From Deltaproteobacteria bacterium (GTDB lineage Bacteria; Bdellovibrionota; UBA2394): a stretch of 64,000 bases of DNA. Positions 25,294 to 33,877 of the stretch are shown piece by piece. The translations under genes and the position numbers were made by a program. How positions within the stretch are numbered: the stretch's first letter is position 1; every line of letters begins with the position of its first letter. The notes below the pieces were generated by a model. It made no database searches and was not told the DNA's origin. It worked only from the letters and a program-made list of their open reading frames with translations. Location: the NCBI GenBank assembly GCA_017302715.1, contig JAFLCD010000007.1:1-64000 (forward strand), read 5' to 3'.

Positions 25294-25662
25294 ATGAGCA
25301 ACAAATCTAAAATTGCTTTCGTGCTGATTGGGCTTTGTGTTCTATTTTTCTCTAATCGCTCGGCAAATGCTGAAACCGATTGGACTAACAATCCTATGAC
25401 CATCACTCAACTCGGTGCATGGGGCCCTTGGTTTGGAGTCACTGTAAACGATCCAAATTCTACAGCGGCACCTGGTTGCGCCGGAAATTCTCCAAAAGCT
25501 ATCGATATTTCAAATCCAACTGCAACCACTCAGGCTCAACAAGCTCTCTTGATGATTGCATTTGCTAAACAGCAAAAAGTTTTGATCCACTACGGAAGCT
25601 GTGTTGGGTCCGGAGGCAACTTAGTAAACGTCATCGATAACGTTCAACTCCTTCCAAAATAA
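25294..25662 (+). CDS. small secreted protein, unknown function
   Basis: 122 residues with a signal peptide ending near SANAE. The mature part of about 95 residues has two Cys (CAGNSPKAIDI and GSCVGSGG) that could form a disulfide, a helix (TTQAQQALLMIAFAKQQ) and short strands (VLIHYGS, NVIDNVQLLP). The layout of strand, Cys, helix, strand, Cys resembles small OB-fold secreted proteins such as AB5-toxin B-type subunits, but I cannot name a family. Strong ribosome binding site (AAAGGA). The next gene encodes a small lipoprotein 28 bp later, possibly the same operon. Confidence 0.6.
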   Translation: MSNKSKIAFVLIGLCVLFFSNRSANAETDWTNNPMTITQLGAWGPWFGVTVNDPNSTAAPGCAGNSPKAIDISNPTATTQAQQALLMIAFAKQQKVLIHYGSCVGSGGNLVNVIDNVQLLPK

Positions 25663-25690
25663 ATCGAAGCGAATTTTAGAAAAGGTATCT

Positions 25691-25951
25691 ATGAAAAATA
25701 TTTTTTCAAAAAAATCTAAAGTACTTTTGGCTATGGCGACTTGCGGTGCGCTTGGAATCTTAAGCGGATGCTCGAACGAAAAAATTGCCAAGCGATCGGT
25801 GATGTGGGGAGCGATGGAGATAGGCTCAGAAGAAGGAGCAAATACAGGTGGCTCATTTACGATCGACAACGATTCTACCGAATCAAAAAATGATATCGAT
25901 GCGATTGTGCCTGCGATTATGATGACTTTGGTATTTCCGATATCGAAGTAA
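25691..25951 (+). CDS. small lipoprotein
   Basis: 86 residues with a lipoprotein signal peptide and lipobox (LSGC, Cys near 27). The mature part is about 59 residues with a Gly/Asn/Asp-rich middle and a hydrophobic end (IVPAIMMTLVFPISK). No family recognised. It follows the small secreted protein by 28 bp. Confidence 0.6.
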   Translation: MKNIFSKKSKVLLAMATCGALGILSGCSNEKIAKRSVMWGAMEIGSEEGANTGGSFTIDNDSTESKNDIDAIVPAIMMTLVFPISK

Positions 25952-25973
25952 AGCCTGGCCTGAGAGCAATTAT

Positions 25974-26753
25974 TTAAAGCGACTTATCGTTACCCTTTAA
26001 AACCATCCCTGCGACTCGAACGACCCAAGTTCTCGGGAAAAATCGATAACCAGTTGCGCGAACTTTATTGAACCAACCTGAAACCACGATCATCTTTCGC
26101 TTATCCAGCGCTTTCAATGCATTCCCCACTACAGACTCGACAGACTCATAATGATCTCTATTCTTTTTTCTCATTTTGGCGGCATCAAAAAAATGGGTTT
26201 TCGTTGGACCGGGACACAAAGTAAGAACGTGAACATTTTTCTTTTTCCATTCCTCATTCAAGGCTTCTGACAAATGAAGTACGAAAGATTTTGTCGCAGC
26301 ATACAAACCAAAATAAGGAATAGGCTGAAAGCCAGCGACAGAAGCCACTTGGATAATTTTACCTCCACCGTTTTTAATCATTTCGATTCCAAATAAATAA
26401 GTCATCTCGCTCAGACTCATCATATTGATCTGCATCAAATTTTGAAGATCAGAAAAACTTTGCTTCTCAAAATCTCCCGCATAACCGACTCCAGCATTAT
26501 TGATCAGCAGATCGACTTTTAAATTTTTTGAGATGCAAGCTTCGTAAAGTTTTTTAGCAGCACCAGTTTGTGAAAGATCGGCGGGTACAATTTCAATAGG
26601 AATTTGAAATTTACTTTTTATTTCGCTCGCTAAAAGATTTAGATCGGCTTCTGATCTCGCTACTAAAATAAGCGGCTTTTTTTCTCGTGCAAGTTGCAAT
26701 GCAAATTCTTTTCCAATTCCTCGACTGGCTCCTGTAATAAGCGCGTATGACAT
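25974..26753 (-). CDS. short-chain dehydrogenase/reductase (classical SDR)
   Basis: 259 residues. NAD(P)-binding TGASRGIGKEFA (12-23), NNAGVGYAG, and the active-site set Ser in VASVAGF, YAATKS (Tyr/Lys). The basic Arg in the glycine-rich motif and ARS at the end of strand 2 favour NADPH. The C-terminus (FFPRTWVVRVAGMVL) is like the DltE/YqjQ subgroup, often acting on lipids or fatty acids. Substrate unknown. It converges on the lipoprotein gene and stands alone. Confidence 0.85.
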   Translation of the reverse strand: MSYALITGASRGIGKEFALQLAREKKPLILVARSEADLNLLASEIKSKFQIPIEIVPADLSQTGAAKKLYEACISKNLKVDLLINNAGVGYAGDFEKQSFSDLQNLMQINMMSLSEMTYLFGIEMIKNGGGKIIQVASVAGFQPIPYFGLYAATKSFVLHLSEALNEEWKKKNVHVLTLCPGPTKTHFFDAAKMRKKNRDHYESVESVVGNALKALDKRKMIVVSGWFNKVRATGYRFFPRTWVVRVAGMVLKGNDKSL

Positions 26754-26865
26754 GAAAGGATCTTAAGCAATTTAATTGGCGAAGCCCAGTCAGCAAAAAA
26801 TTAATGAAGTGGAGAGCTCGTTCGATCGATTTATTATTTCTATTGAGATTTTACGAGGCCGACCA

Positions 26866-27729
26866 CTAATGTCCAGCAGCCCCAGAATTTTTAATCTCAT
26901 TGAGCAGATTGACCACGTCGAAATTTTTTTCGTCGCTCAATGATAAAAGAATCTTTCCAGCTAACGGCGAAACAAGAGCCGAAAAATCGTTAACCAGGGT
27001 CGTCGCTGTTAAAACCCCGACTATCTTAAATTCATGAGTTTGCCTGTCTTCCAACAATACCGGAGATCCGGAATCGCCCGACAAGACACTGGAGCGATCC
27101 ACTGACCCAATGATGAGAATATTTTCTTTCACCGCCTGTGCGTAATTCACTGACTCTGCATCTGTATCGAAGAGCATCCTTCGATAAAACATTTCCGAAT
27201 CCCTAACTTCATATTTATGTGACATAAATATTCCCAACCTTGGAGGACCTGCACTAATCACCGTGAGTTCTGTTCCTATATTGGGAAGCGCATCGCCAGC
27301 CAATGAGAGCGGGCCCACATGCTCGGGCAGACCTCCTGAGAACTCCAATAACCCGATATCCATTGCTCTTCTCTCCAAAAATACTTTATCTGAGTAATTT
27401 TTACGGTAGTCAGTCTTGATTCTATCTTTTTCTTGATCCGTAAAAAAATGCTTACCGACGACTTCGCGGGCGGCATCTTTATTCGCTTCAAAACTGATTT
27501 TGATCGAAGTCGATTTTTCCAAACAATGCCCCGCCGTTAAAATAAATTTCGAGGAGACGACTGTGCCAGAGCAATGCAAATCTTTTCCATCTATGACAAG
27601 TTGCAAATTAACTGCGGAGGACCTCAGTGGATGATCATCCCCAAGCGGCACCCCTTTCGTTCCCGCGAGCACCTGGGGGACAGTAAAGTTACTGGCTAAG
27701 AACAATAAAATCAGTGGTAGTGAACGCAT
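26866..27729 (-). CDS. trypsin-like serine protease (S1), secreted
   Basis: 287 residues with a signal peptide (LPLILLFLASNFTVPQVLAG). Catalytic triad visible: His in FILTAGHCLEK, Asp in AMDIGLLEF, Ser in LSGDSGSPVLLE. The conserved GTVVSSKF and CSGT around the first Cys are present (HCSGTVVS). The mature N-terminus is not a classic IVGG, so activation may differ from trypsin. Secreted proteases of this type are common in predatory bacteria. Divergent/lone gene upstream of tRNA-Val. Confidence 0.85.
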   Translation of the reverse strand: MRSLPLILLFLASNFTVPQVLAGTKGVPLGDDHPLRSSAVNLQLVIDGKDLHCSGTVVSSKFILTAGHCLEKSTSIKISFEANKDAAREVVGKHFFTDQEKDRIKTDYRKNYSDKVFLERRAMDIGLLEFSGGLPEHVGPLSLAGDALPNIGTELTVISAGPPRLGIFMSHKYEVRDSEMFYRRMLFDTDAESVNYAQAVKENILIIGSVDRSSVLSGDSGSPVLLEDRQTHEFKIVGVLTATTLVNDFSALVSPLAGKILLSLSDEKNFDVVNLLNEIKNSGAAGH

Positions 27730-27785
27730 AAATGTTCGCTTCTCTTATAGCGAATTTCAGAATTTAGCAAATCAGCCTAAAAAAC

Positions 27786-27862
27786 TGGTGGGCGATAGTA
27801 GACTCGAACTACTGACCCCCACGATGTCAACGTGGTGCTCTAACCAACTGAGCTAATCGCCC
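27786..27862 (-). tRNA. tRNA-Val (anticodon GAC)
   Basis: The minus strand folds as a full cloverleaf: acceptor GGGCGAT/ATCGCCC, D-arm with GCTC/GAGC, anticodon stem CCACG/CGTGG around TTGACAT (anticodon GAC), T-arm AGTAG/CTACT with TTCGAGT. The 3' CCA is encoded (complement of 27786-27788). GAC reads the valine codons GUC and GUU. The surrounding 27730-28086 holds no protein gene. Confidence 0.97.
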
Positions 27863-28086
27863 CCCTCATGCCTAAGAAATCGATGTAATACTAAATAGAG
27901 AGCTCGATCAACTTTCAATCCAAGTTTTTAGAATTTAGTCCTTAAGAAGGCGATTAAATTCGATTTCTTTAGACTTAAGTCCATTTTCGGAAGTTCTTAA
28001 AGACGACATTTTATTTTTACTGCTTACGCCCGTTATTTTAACAACTTTTAAAATTTGATTAATTTGATTATTGAAAGGATCCACTT

Positions 28087-28602
28087 ATGAAAACTTTAAA
28101 ATTTCTTCCCCTACTCGCCGGCTTACTTTTTAACGCTTCCCTTTTTGCTGCTCAAGATCATTTAACTGACTCTCAAATACTTCAGACGGTCAAAACAGTG
28201 AACAATGGTGAAATCTCTTTAGCTCAATTAGCCCAAAGATCTGAAAATGCCGATGTCAGAAACTTTGCCAAGATGATGATCGACCACCACAAAAAATCGA
28301 ACAACGAAATGCTGGATCTCGAAAAAAAATTACATCTCAAACCAAATACTTCGAAGACTAGTAAAAATCTTCAGGAAGAAGCAAACGATACAAAAAAAGA
28401 TTTACAGAGAGCATCTGGAACTGAATTCAATTCAAAGTACATCGCTAGCCAAGTTGATATGCATGGAAAAGTTCTCGACCTTCTTGATAGCAAATTAATT
28501 CCTGCGGCCTCTGATTCTGAACTCAAAACGGCTCTGAACAAAGTGCGCTCAACGGTGTCTGAGCATTTGTCAGAAGCTAAGAAAATTCAATCGCAGCTTT
28601 AA
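28087..28602 (+). CDS. DUF4142 family exported protein
   Basis: 171 residues with a signal peptide (FLPLLAGLLFNASLFAAQ). DUF4142 core: NGEISLAQLAQRSENADVRNFAKMMIDHHKKSNNEM, then DVDMHGKVLDLLD-like HG segment (SQVDMHGKVLDLLDSKLIP) and a C-terminal VSEHLSEAKKI. The His residues resemble ferritin-like helical bundles. Such proteins are periplasmic and are often induced by envelope or general stress. A weaker relative of the shared palindrome (core ACTTAAGT) lies about 105 bp upstream. Confidence 0.82.
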   Translation: MKTLKFLPLLAGLLFNASLFAAQDHLTDSQILQTVKTVNNGEISLAQLAQRSENADVRNFAKMMIDHHKKSNNEMLDLEKKLHLKPNTSKTSKNLQEEANDTKKDLQRASGTEFNSKYIASQVDMHGKVLDLLDSKLIPAASDSELKTALNKVRSTVSEHLSEAKKIQSQL

Positions 28603-28628
28603 AAACCAGAAATAACTTTGCACAAGCC

Positions 28629-29474
28629 TTACTGCGCGCCGACGACTCGCAGAGCCTCGTTCATATCGGTGTATTCCACCGTACTCGAGGTCACTGTACC
28701 CATCATCTGAGATTGCGGCAGAATCACACGCAAACTCTGAGGAGGATTAGTTTGAAGAGCTGAGCCTGTATAGTTGAACTTCGGTTGAAACCCTGCGAGC
28801 TGATTAGAACTATTCGTTGTTTTAAAATATTTCACCGCACCCGTCGCAAGCATTCCATTCACTAAGAAAGTTCCCAAATTATTGTACTGATTGCTCACAG
28901 GCATAATCAGATTTTGCGTAGGTCCAAACGTTGAGGTGTCGGATGTTCCAATGAACGATGCATCCATTCGAAATCCATTCGAATCTAAGCCCGAAGAAAA
29001 TCCACCCGAATTTTGCAGATTTCCAAACGTCTGAGGAGTTCCTGAATTTGGATTATCAAAATCTAAAGCATAAGAATTGTTATCAATATATCCATTACCT
29101 GATGCCCAAATGACGAAATTACTTTGTGGGCTAGCAGAATCTTGGAGAATCGGAGTTTTTAAATACGCATCACCGTTGACGATGAGATTAATATTTCCGC
29201 AACCAAAAGTGGCAGGTCGTCCGGTTGTGCCTGTGGGGTTACCGCTAATAATAGGGCTGCCTTGAAGATACAAAGTCACTTCTTCTCCATTGCCCACTAC
29301 TCCGGCCCTTTTCCAGATGACGTTTCCACCGAGATTGTTTGAATCTGAAGGTGAACCGCTTCCGCCAACGCCGGCGCCGACAGATATGCCCGCCCCTGCT
29401 GCGTGAGTTGAATTAAAACCAAAGTGAAAAATTAAAATACTAAAGAGAGTTGTTATAAATATATTTTGTTTCAT
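28629..29474 (-). CDS. secreted protein of the pilin-like cluster, unknown function
   Basis: 281 residues from the ATG at 29474, chosen because GGAG lies 9 nt before it; the frame is open to 29492. Signal peptide NIFITTLFSILIFHFGFNSTHAA. The mature part is rich in Gly, Ser, Asn and Thr and predicted all-beta (NLIVNGDAYLKTPI, NFVIWASGNGYI, MRVILPQSQMM-like strands). It starts just after the PilX-like gene and is in the same operon. It may be a pilus-associated or surface component; no family recognised. Confidence 0.6.
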   Translation of the reverse strand: MKQNIFITTLFSILIFHFGFNSTHAAGAGISVGAGVGGSGSPSDSNNLGGNVIWKRAGVVGNGEEVTLYLQGSPIISGNPTGTTGRPATFGCGNINLIVNGDAYLKTPILQDSASPQSNFVIWASGNGYIDNNSYALDFDNPNSGTPQTFGNLQNSGGFSSGLDSNGFRMDASFIGTSDTSTFGPTQNLIMPVSNQYNNLGTFLVNGMLATGAVKYFKTTNSSNQLAGFQPKFNYTGSALQTNPPQSLRVILPQSQMMGTVTSSTVEYTDMNEALRVVGAQ

Positions 29475-29498
29475 TTTCATGATCTCCATCATCTCTCG

Positions 29499-30425
29499 TT
29501 AATAAGAAACATTCGTGTAATAAATTTCAGAAACTGAATAATTACATTTGTTATCACTATCGACCCAAAACTGAGCCGTTGTTGCCGAAGGAACAGTAGT
29601 CACAGGATTTTTAATCGTTCCGTCACTCGCGATCAGACTACTTCTCTGCGATGCAAGTGAACCTGCGACTCCCGCCGAAGTATTAAATGCTGCGCCCGCT
29701 GAAAAATGAACAGAAGAACTTGAACCGCTTGCAAAATTTAATTGATTCTCAGATCCAAGATTGGTTTGAAAGACTCCATCGAAATTAATATTTCCGGTCG
29801 ACGTATCAAATCCTAAAGTTCTTTGACTTGGATTTTGAAAAAGTAAAATCGCTTGGCCACCAAAAGTAGTCGGACCACCGATGGTGATATCGTTAGGCTG
29901 ATTCGAAAGAATATATGCGTAATCGTAGAGTGAAGATTTATTGAAGCTCAAACTTTGAATCACCGAGCTTCTGACATCTCCATCGGGACTCACTCCCGTC
30001 ACGCGAATTTGAACGAGCTTTGGAAGTTTAGTTGAATTCGTCAGAGTGCTTTGAAATGCAAGTGCACCCGTTGTTCCCACTCCCTCGCCAATCGGTGTAA
30101 TTTCAAAATATTTGCTATCCATTAAACCAACAGATGAATCGATAAGCGCGTTTAAAGAAGCTGGTGTATCAAACGTGATATGAGTGTTCGGATCACCGGC
30201 CTTATAATTTGCAACAAGTGTGTCAAACTTAGCCGCTAGAATATTTCTAATTTTATCTGCACCTTGAAGAGCTACTAAAGTAGCTTGGCGTTTCTTTGCT
30301 TCTTCTTTGCTAAGTGAGCCGGAGTTCTGACTATGCTTTAAAATTCCAGCTACGATCACGGTCATCACAAGTAGTGCGATAAGCACTAACCCTAAAGCAA
30401 TCCCTGAGTTTTTATTTTTTTTCAT
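29499..30425 (-). CDS. PilX-like minor pilin or assembly protein
   Basis: About 308 residues from the ATG at 30425 (SD AAGGA 8 nt before). The N-terminus NSGIALGLVLIALLVMTVIVAGILKHSQ is the short positively charged leader plus hydrophobic stalk of PilX/pseudopilin-type proteins, although the Gly-Phe cleavage site of true prepilins is replaced by G-I-A. Then a helical segment (KEEAKKRQATLVALQGADKIR) and a beta-rich Ser/Thr domain. It follows the large PilW-like gene by 11 bp. Confidence 0.65.
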   Translation of the reverse strand: MKKNKNSGIALGLVLIALLVMTVIVAGILKHSQNSGSLSKEEAKKRQATLVALQGADKIRNILAAKFDTLVANYKAGDPNTHITFDTPASLNALIDSSVGLMDSKYFEITPIGEGVGTTGALAFQSTLTNSTKLPKLVQIRVTGVSPDGDVRSSVIQSLSFNKSSLYDYAYILSNQPNDITIGGPTTFGGQAILLFQNPSQRTLGFDTSTGNINFDGVFQTNLGSENQLNFASGSSSSVHFSAGAAFNTSAGVAGSLASQRSSLIASDGTIKNPVTTVPSATTAQFWVDSDNKCNYSVSEIYYTNVSY

Positions 30426-30436
30426 ATTCATTTCCT

Positions 30437-32995
30437 TTAGAGCTTCGACTGATTTGCTCCCCCACAATCAGGAGGCAAATTTCCATTTACTAATGTCGAA
30501 ATCGCATTGCGCACGGAACTTAAATTGGATGAATTTTCACTACACGTAGACCAACAATATCCAGAGTGAGTGGCACGATAGGCGCTTTGCACTCCCGCTA
30601 CCGGCGTAAATTTTCCGTCTCCTAATTTGGAAGCTCTTGAATAATTGGGAAGACGAGTATAATCGGCATTATTCGGATCAAAATAAGGAGCCGTACAAGC
30701 CGCGATACTTGGAGCGCCATGATCGTCATTAAACATCTGGGCGACGTCACAAGAATAATAACGTAATCCTGGGGACTGATTCGAAGAAGTGACCACTCCA
30801 TAATTTACAAGAAACGCGAGATGAGAACCCGAAGACGGTAAAGCCGTCGAAGGATTTCCTGCCACGGCTGTTGAAGTTCTAAAATCCCATCGTCGACTAA
30901 ATGCAGAATTTTTATCACTTGGGTCACTCGACCAATCAGAAGTTGGTGGATGATCAAATAGACACTGACAAAGTGCTGCGCGATCTGGAGTTAATCCATC
31001 CGTAAAATCTGCACCTGTAATTTTGTAAGCAGTCGCTGAAGAATCCCAAGTGTTGGGACAATAGAGTGACGAGGTTTGTCTCGCCTTTGTATTGATGTCG
31101 ACATTACAAAGCATTCGAAAATCAGCGTAGGCGTTCATGATGAGCCCAGACAATTTTCCGTTCTCATCCATATTATAACTGAGGCATCCGCACTTTGCTT
31201 TCCATGGATCCGTTAAATTGCTGAGATTCGAACTTACGCCTACTCCATTCATCCTTTGCAAATGAGCAGGTCCGTACAATTGCCCAGCAGCGCAATTAAG
31301 ATAGCGAGCTTTGTTGGTGCCGTCGGCGGTACCTGCTGCTGGAGTCGAGGAGGTATCAAATTTATACCAAGCTGCCGTACGCCCGGTGGATGGAGAAAAA
31401 TCTCCCCAAGCTTCAAGCATCGCTGCCGAACCCGAAACACCTGGAGTCGCTCCAGGAAATGGATTTTTTAAAATATACGCGTTGGGAGACTGAGTGACGG
31501 CATCAAATTGTTGAGAGATAAAAAGTGGATTGGTTACAGGAGAATTAGGCTGCATGGCATCGCATGCAAGTCCGTAGGCTGCATGTTTTTGTTTGAATTC
31601 GAAACTATTACAGCCATAAAATTTTCCGCAAGCATCGAGCTGCGCCACATCTCTTGAACTCATCGAAGAAAGTGGAGATCCCACGGTTGCTGCTACTGTG
31701 ATTTTGCTCCAGTCGATCTCAGGTTGAAAAAAGTCTCCATTTGAGTTTGTTCCGCACTGACAATAATCGGATGTAACTTTAGTAGGATCTTTCGCATTGA
31801 TTCCTGAATAACGTCCGTAGCCTTCCCAATCATCTGGAGGCGGCCAGGTATTAGCAGCCCAAGTGGTATTGTTAAAATATCCGCTGCAAGATTCTTTACA
31901 TCTATTTTTTGAAAGTGGAACGCAGCTTAAATCCGTAAGCTGAGAAGCCGAAGAACTCTTGGCGTAAGTGGCCACATTGATAGATTCATTTTTCTTAAGA
32001 TTTAAAAATCCAGAACTGTCCTGAGAAAATCCGCCGCTATTATTGGCGGCACCAATATCTACTTTACCCAAAGATTTTTCACCGCGAGTCGAAATATCCA
32101 TACTCACCGCTGCGAGGTCAGACCATTTTGGAACTCTGAGCGTTGTGTCTGTGGGAGTACAAGGACTCATCGAATTTAAATCCGCAGTTGAAAACTCTCG
32201 CACCGATTTACAAACGCTTCCCAAACGAACGTAAAGATTTTGTTGGGGAGTCATTCCATTTGTATAAGTGAAACTCAATTGAAAAGGATTTGAAACAGAA
32301 GCTAGCCGACTGACCGCCACTGTTTTTGCTCCAGGATTTTCGGTACGAATAAGTTGGCCACTGGAATTTGGAGCATAGGTAACAACATTCAAAGCTCTTA
32401 CCCAAGTCGTTGCAGATGTAATCTCACGACTCAAAGCTGTTGTATCAATACTCGCTTTGCTAATCGTCAAAGTATTTAATTTAAAAACACCACCACTTGC
32501 CGATGAACTACCTTTTTCATTTTTGACGATATAAGAATTCGTAGAGTTTGAGACGAAGAAATAATCGTAAGTATCGAGAGCTCCCTGAAAAAATTTGCCA
32601 TTATTTTCGGCCGTATTAATGGTGCCCTGAAAATTTGCATTTCCGGCGAGGCTATCAATTCTCTGTGCAATATCTGAAAACGCTTCTTGGTAAATGGTGA
32701 GCATCGGACCATTGGCTGTAGAACTTACCGAAACTCCAGAAGGTAAATCCGCAGTGCCAGCGCCCGTTGCTGATGTGACTCGAACAGCTTTCGCTAAATC
32801 GTTTCTCATCATTTCGACCAAAGTTGCTGAACTTTGCTGAAGACTCATTTGCTCGCTCACTAAAGATCTTTGAGTCGAGCCCATAAAAATGGAATAAATC
32901 GTCACAGCAGCAATTAAAGCTGTGATCAAAATCGCCACAGTTAATTCAATGAGACTAAAGCCAGAACTTGGCCTTTTAGAGATTCCTAATGCCAA
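30437..32995 (-). CDS. large PilW-like prepilin with Cys-rich domain
   Basis: About 852 residues. SGFSLIELTVAILITALIAAVTIYSIFMG is a perfect type III (prepilin) signal: cleavage after G by the PilD peptidase and E at +5. Normal PilW is about 350 residues; here the C-terminal 600 residues hold many Cys in clusters (KNRCKESCSGYF, YCQCGTNS, DACGKFYGCNSF, AKCGCLSYN, LCQCLFDHP). I chose TTG at 32995: AGGAGG lies 9 nt before, and the longer frame to 33043 lacks a site. The Cys pairs point to a disulfide-stabilised extracellular domain, perhaps a tip adhesin. Confidence 0.7.
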   Translation of the reverse strand: MALGISKRPSSGFSLIELTVAILITALIAAVTIYSIFMGSTQRSLVSEQMSLQQSSATLVEMMRNDLAKAVRVTSATGAGTADLPSGVSVSSTANGPMLTIYQEAFSDIAQRIDSLAGNANFQGTINTAENNGKFFQGALDTYDYFFVSNSTNSYIVKNEKGSSSASGGVFKLNTLTISKASIDTTALSREITSATTWVRALNVVTYAPNSSGQLIRTENPGAKTVAVSRLASVSNPFQLSFTYTNGMTPQQNLYVRLGSVCKSVREFSTADLNSMSPCTPTDTTLRVPKWSDLAAVSMDISTRGEKSLGKVDIGAANNSGGFSQDSSGFLNLKKNESINVATYAKSSSASQLTDLSCVPLSKNRCKESCSGYFNNTTWAANTWPPPDDWEGYGRYSGINAKDPTKVTSDYCQCGTNSNGDFFQPEIDWSKITVAATVGSPLSSMSSRDVAQLDACGKFYGCNSFEFKQKHAAYGLACDAMQPNSPVTNPLFISQQFDAVTQSPNAYILKNPFPGATPGVSGSAAMLEAWGDFSPSTGRTAAWYKFDTSSTPAAGTADGTNKARYLNCAAGQLYGPAHLQRMNGVGVSSNLSNLTDPWKAKCGCLSYNMDENGKLSGLIMNAYADFRMLCNVDINTKARQTSSLYCPNTWDSSATAYKITGADFTDGLTPDRAALCQCLFDHPPTSDWSSDPSDKNSAFSRRWDFRTSTAVAGNPSTALPSSGSHLAFLVNYGVVTSSNQSPGLRYYSCDVAQMFNDDHGAPSIAACTAPYFDPNNADYTRLPNYSRASKLGDGKFTPVAGVQSAYRATHSGYCWSTCSENSSNLSSVRNAISTLVNGNLPPDCGGANQSKL

Positions 32996-33031
32996 AACGT
33001 ATACCCTCCTACCACACGTAAATACCTCTAA

Positions 33032-33037
33032 ATTATA
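33032..33037 (-). promoter_or_regulatory. -10 box of the pilin-like operon
   Basis: On the minus strand CCCTATAATTTAG contains a perfect TATAAT about 37 bp before the TTG start of the PilW-like gene. I could not find a clear -35 box at 17 nt, so an activator or an extended -10 element may be needed. Confidence 0.4.
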
Positions 33038-33112
33038 GGGCAAAGTGGCAAAGGCGTCGAATGAGAATCAGAAAAAGCTACGCAATCATTTCAACTAGAA
33101 ACTTTTTTCATA

Positions 33113-33877
33113 TCACCAACCCTCTAGCTTCCAATTAGCCAGCTTTGAGAGGAAATTATAGTTGGTCATATCGAGCTGAATCGGTGTGACTGAGATCTTA
33201 TTTTGATCCGCGGCCTCACAATCTGTACCCGGTTCAACTCGACTTAAAACTTTAGAACCACCAATCCAGTAGTAGGGTTTTCCGCGTGGATCGATTTTTT
33301 CTTCGACGATATCGCTATAAAGGCGCTTACCCATTCGCGCGACGACACATCGATGATCGCCAAGAGCCGTTTCACTTGGCACATTCACATTCAAAACAGT
33401 GCCAGGACTTAAACCATTCTCTTTCACTTTGAGTGCTAAGTGCGCTGCAAAATCTGCAGCTGCTTCGTAAGCGTAATCATCATTTGCTGTAGGAATTGCC
33501 GACATCGCAATCGCAGGAATTCCAAGAAGTGCTGCTTCAAGGGCAGCCGCCACCGTTCCTGAGTAAGTAACGTCATCTCCTAAGTTCGCGCCGCGATTAA
33601 TTCCCGAGACAACAATATCAGGTCTTCGCGGCATAAGTTTGTTCACCGCTAAATTCACGCAATCGGTCGGCGTTCCATCGACCATATATTCTTGCTCTCT
33701 TTTTTTGCTCGCCGATTTGACGCGCAAGGGTCGATGCAATGTCAGCGAATGCCCACTTGCTGACTGCTCGCGATCCGGAGCGACTAACCAAACGTCGCCA
33801 ATTTCGCGAAGTCTTTTCGCCAAAGCTTTGATTCCATCACTAAAAAATCCATCATCATTGGAAACGAGTATCAGCAA
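33113..33877 (-). CDS. surE: 5'/3'-nucleotidase SurE
   Basis: 254 residues. MLILVSNDDGFFSDGI (metal-binding Asp residues and Asn), APDREQSASGHSLTLHRPL, YMVDGTPTDCVNLAVNKL and VVSGINRGANLGDDVTYSGTVAAALEA define SurE, which dephosphorylates nucleoside monophosphates and polyphosphates in stationary phase. The start overlaps the acyl-CoA synthetase stop by 23 bp, so it lies in the GT9-acyl-CoA-synthetase-surE operon. Confidence 0.94.
   Translation of the reverse strand: MLILVSNDDGFFSDGIKALAKRLREIGDVWLVAPDREQSASGHSLTLHRPLRVKSASKKREQEYMVDGTPTDCVNLAVNKLMPRRPDIVVSGINRGANLGDDVTYSGTVAAALEAALLGIPAIAMSAIPTANDDYAYEAAADFAAHLALKVKENGLSPGTVLNVNVPSETALGDHRCVVARMGKRLYSDIVEEKIDPRGKPYYWIGGSKVLSRVEPGTDCEAADQNKISVTPIQLDMTNYNFLSKLANWKLEGW

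Noticed and set aside
27970-27983. TAGACTTAAGTCCA as a fifth full copy of the shared palindrome
   Set aside because: Only the ACTTAAGT core agrees; the flanking bases do not, and the distance to the gene start is larger, so I list it as a weak relative only.
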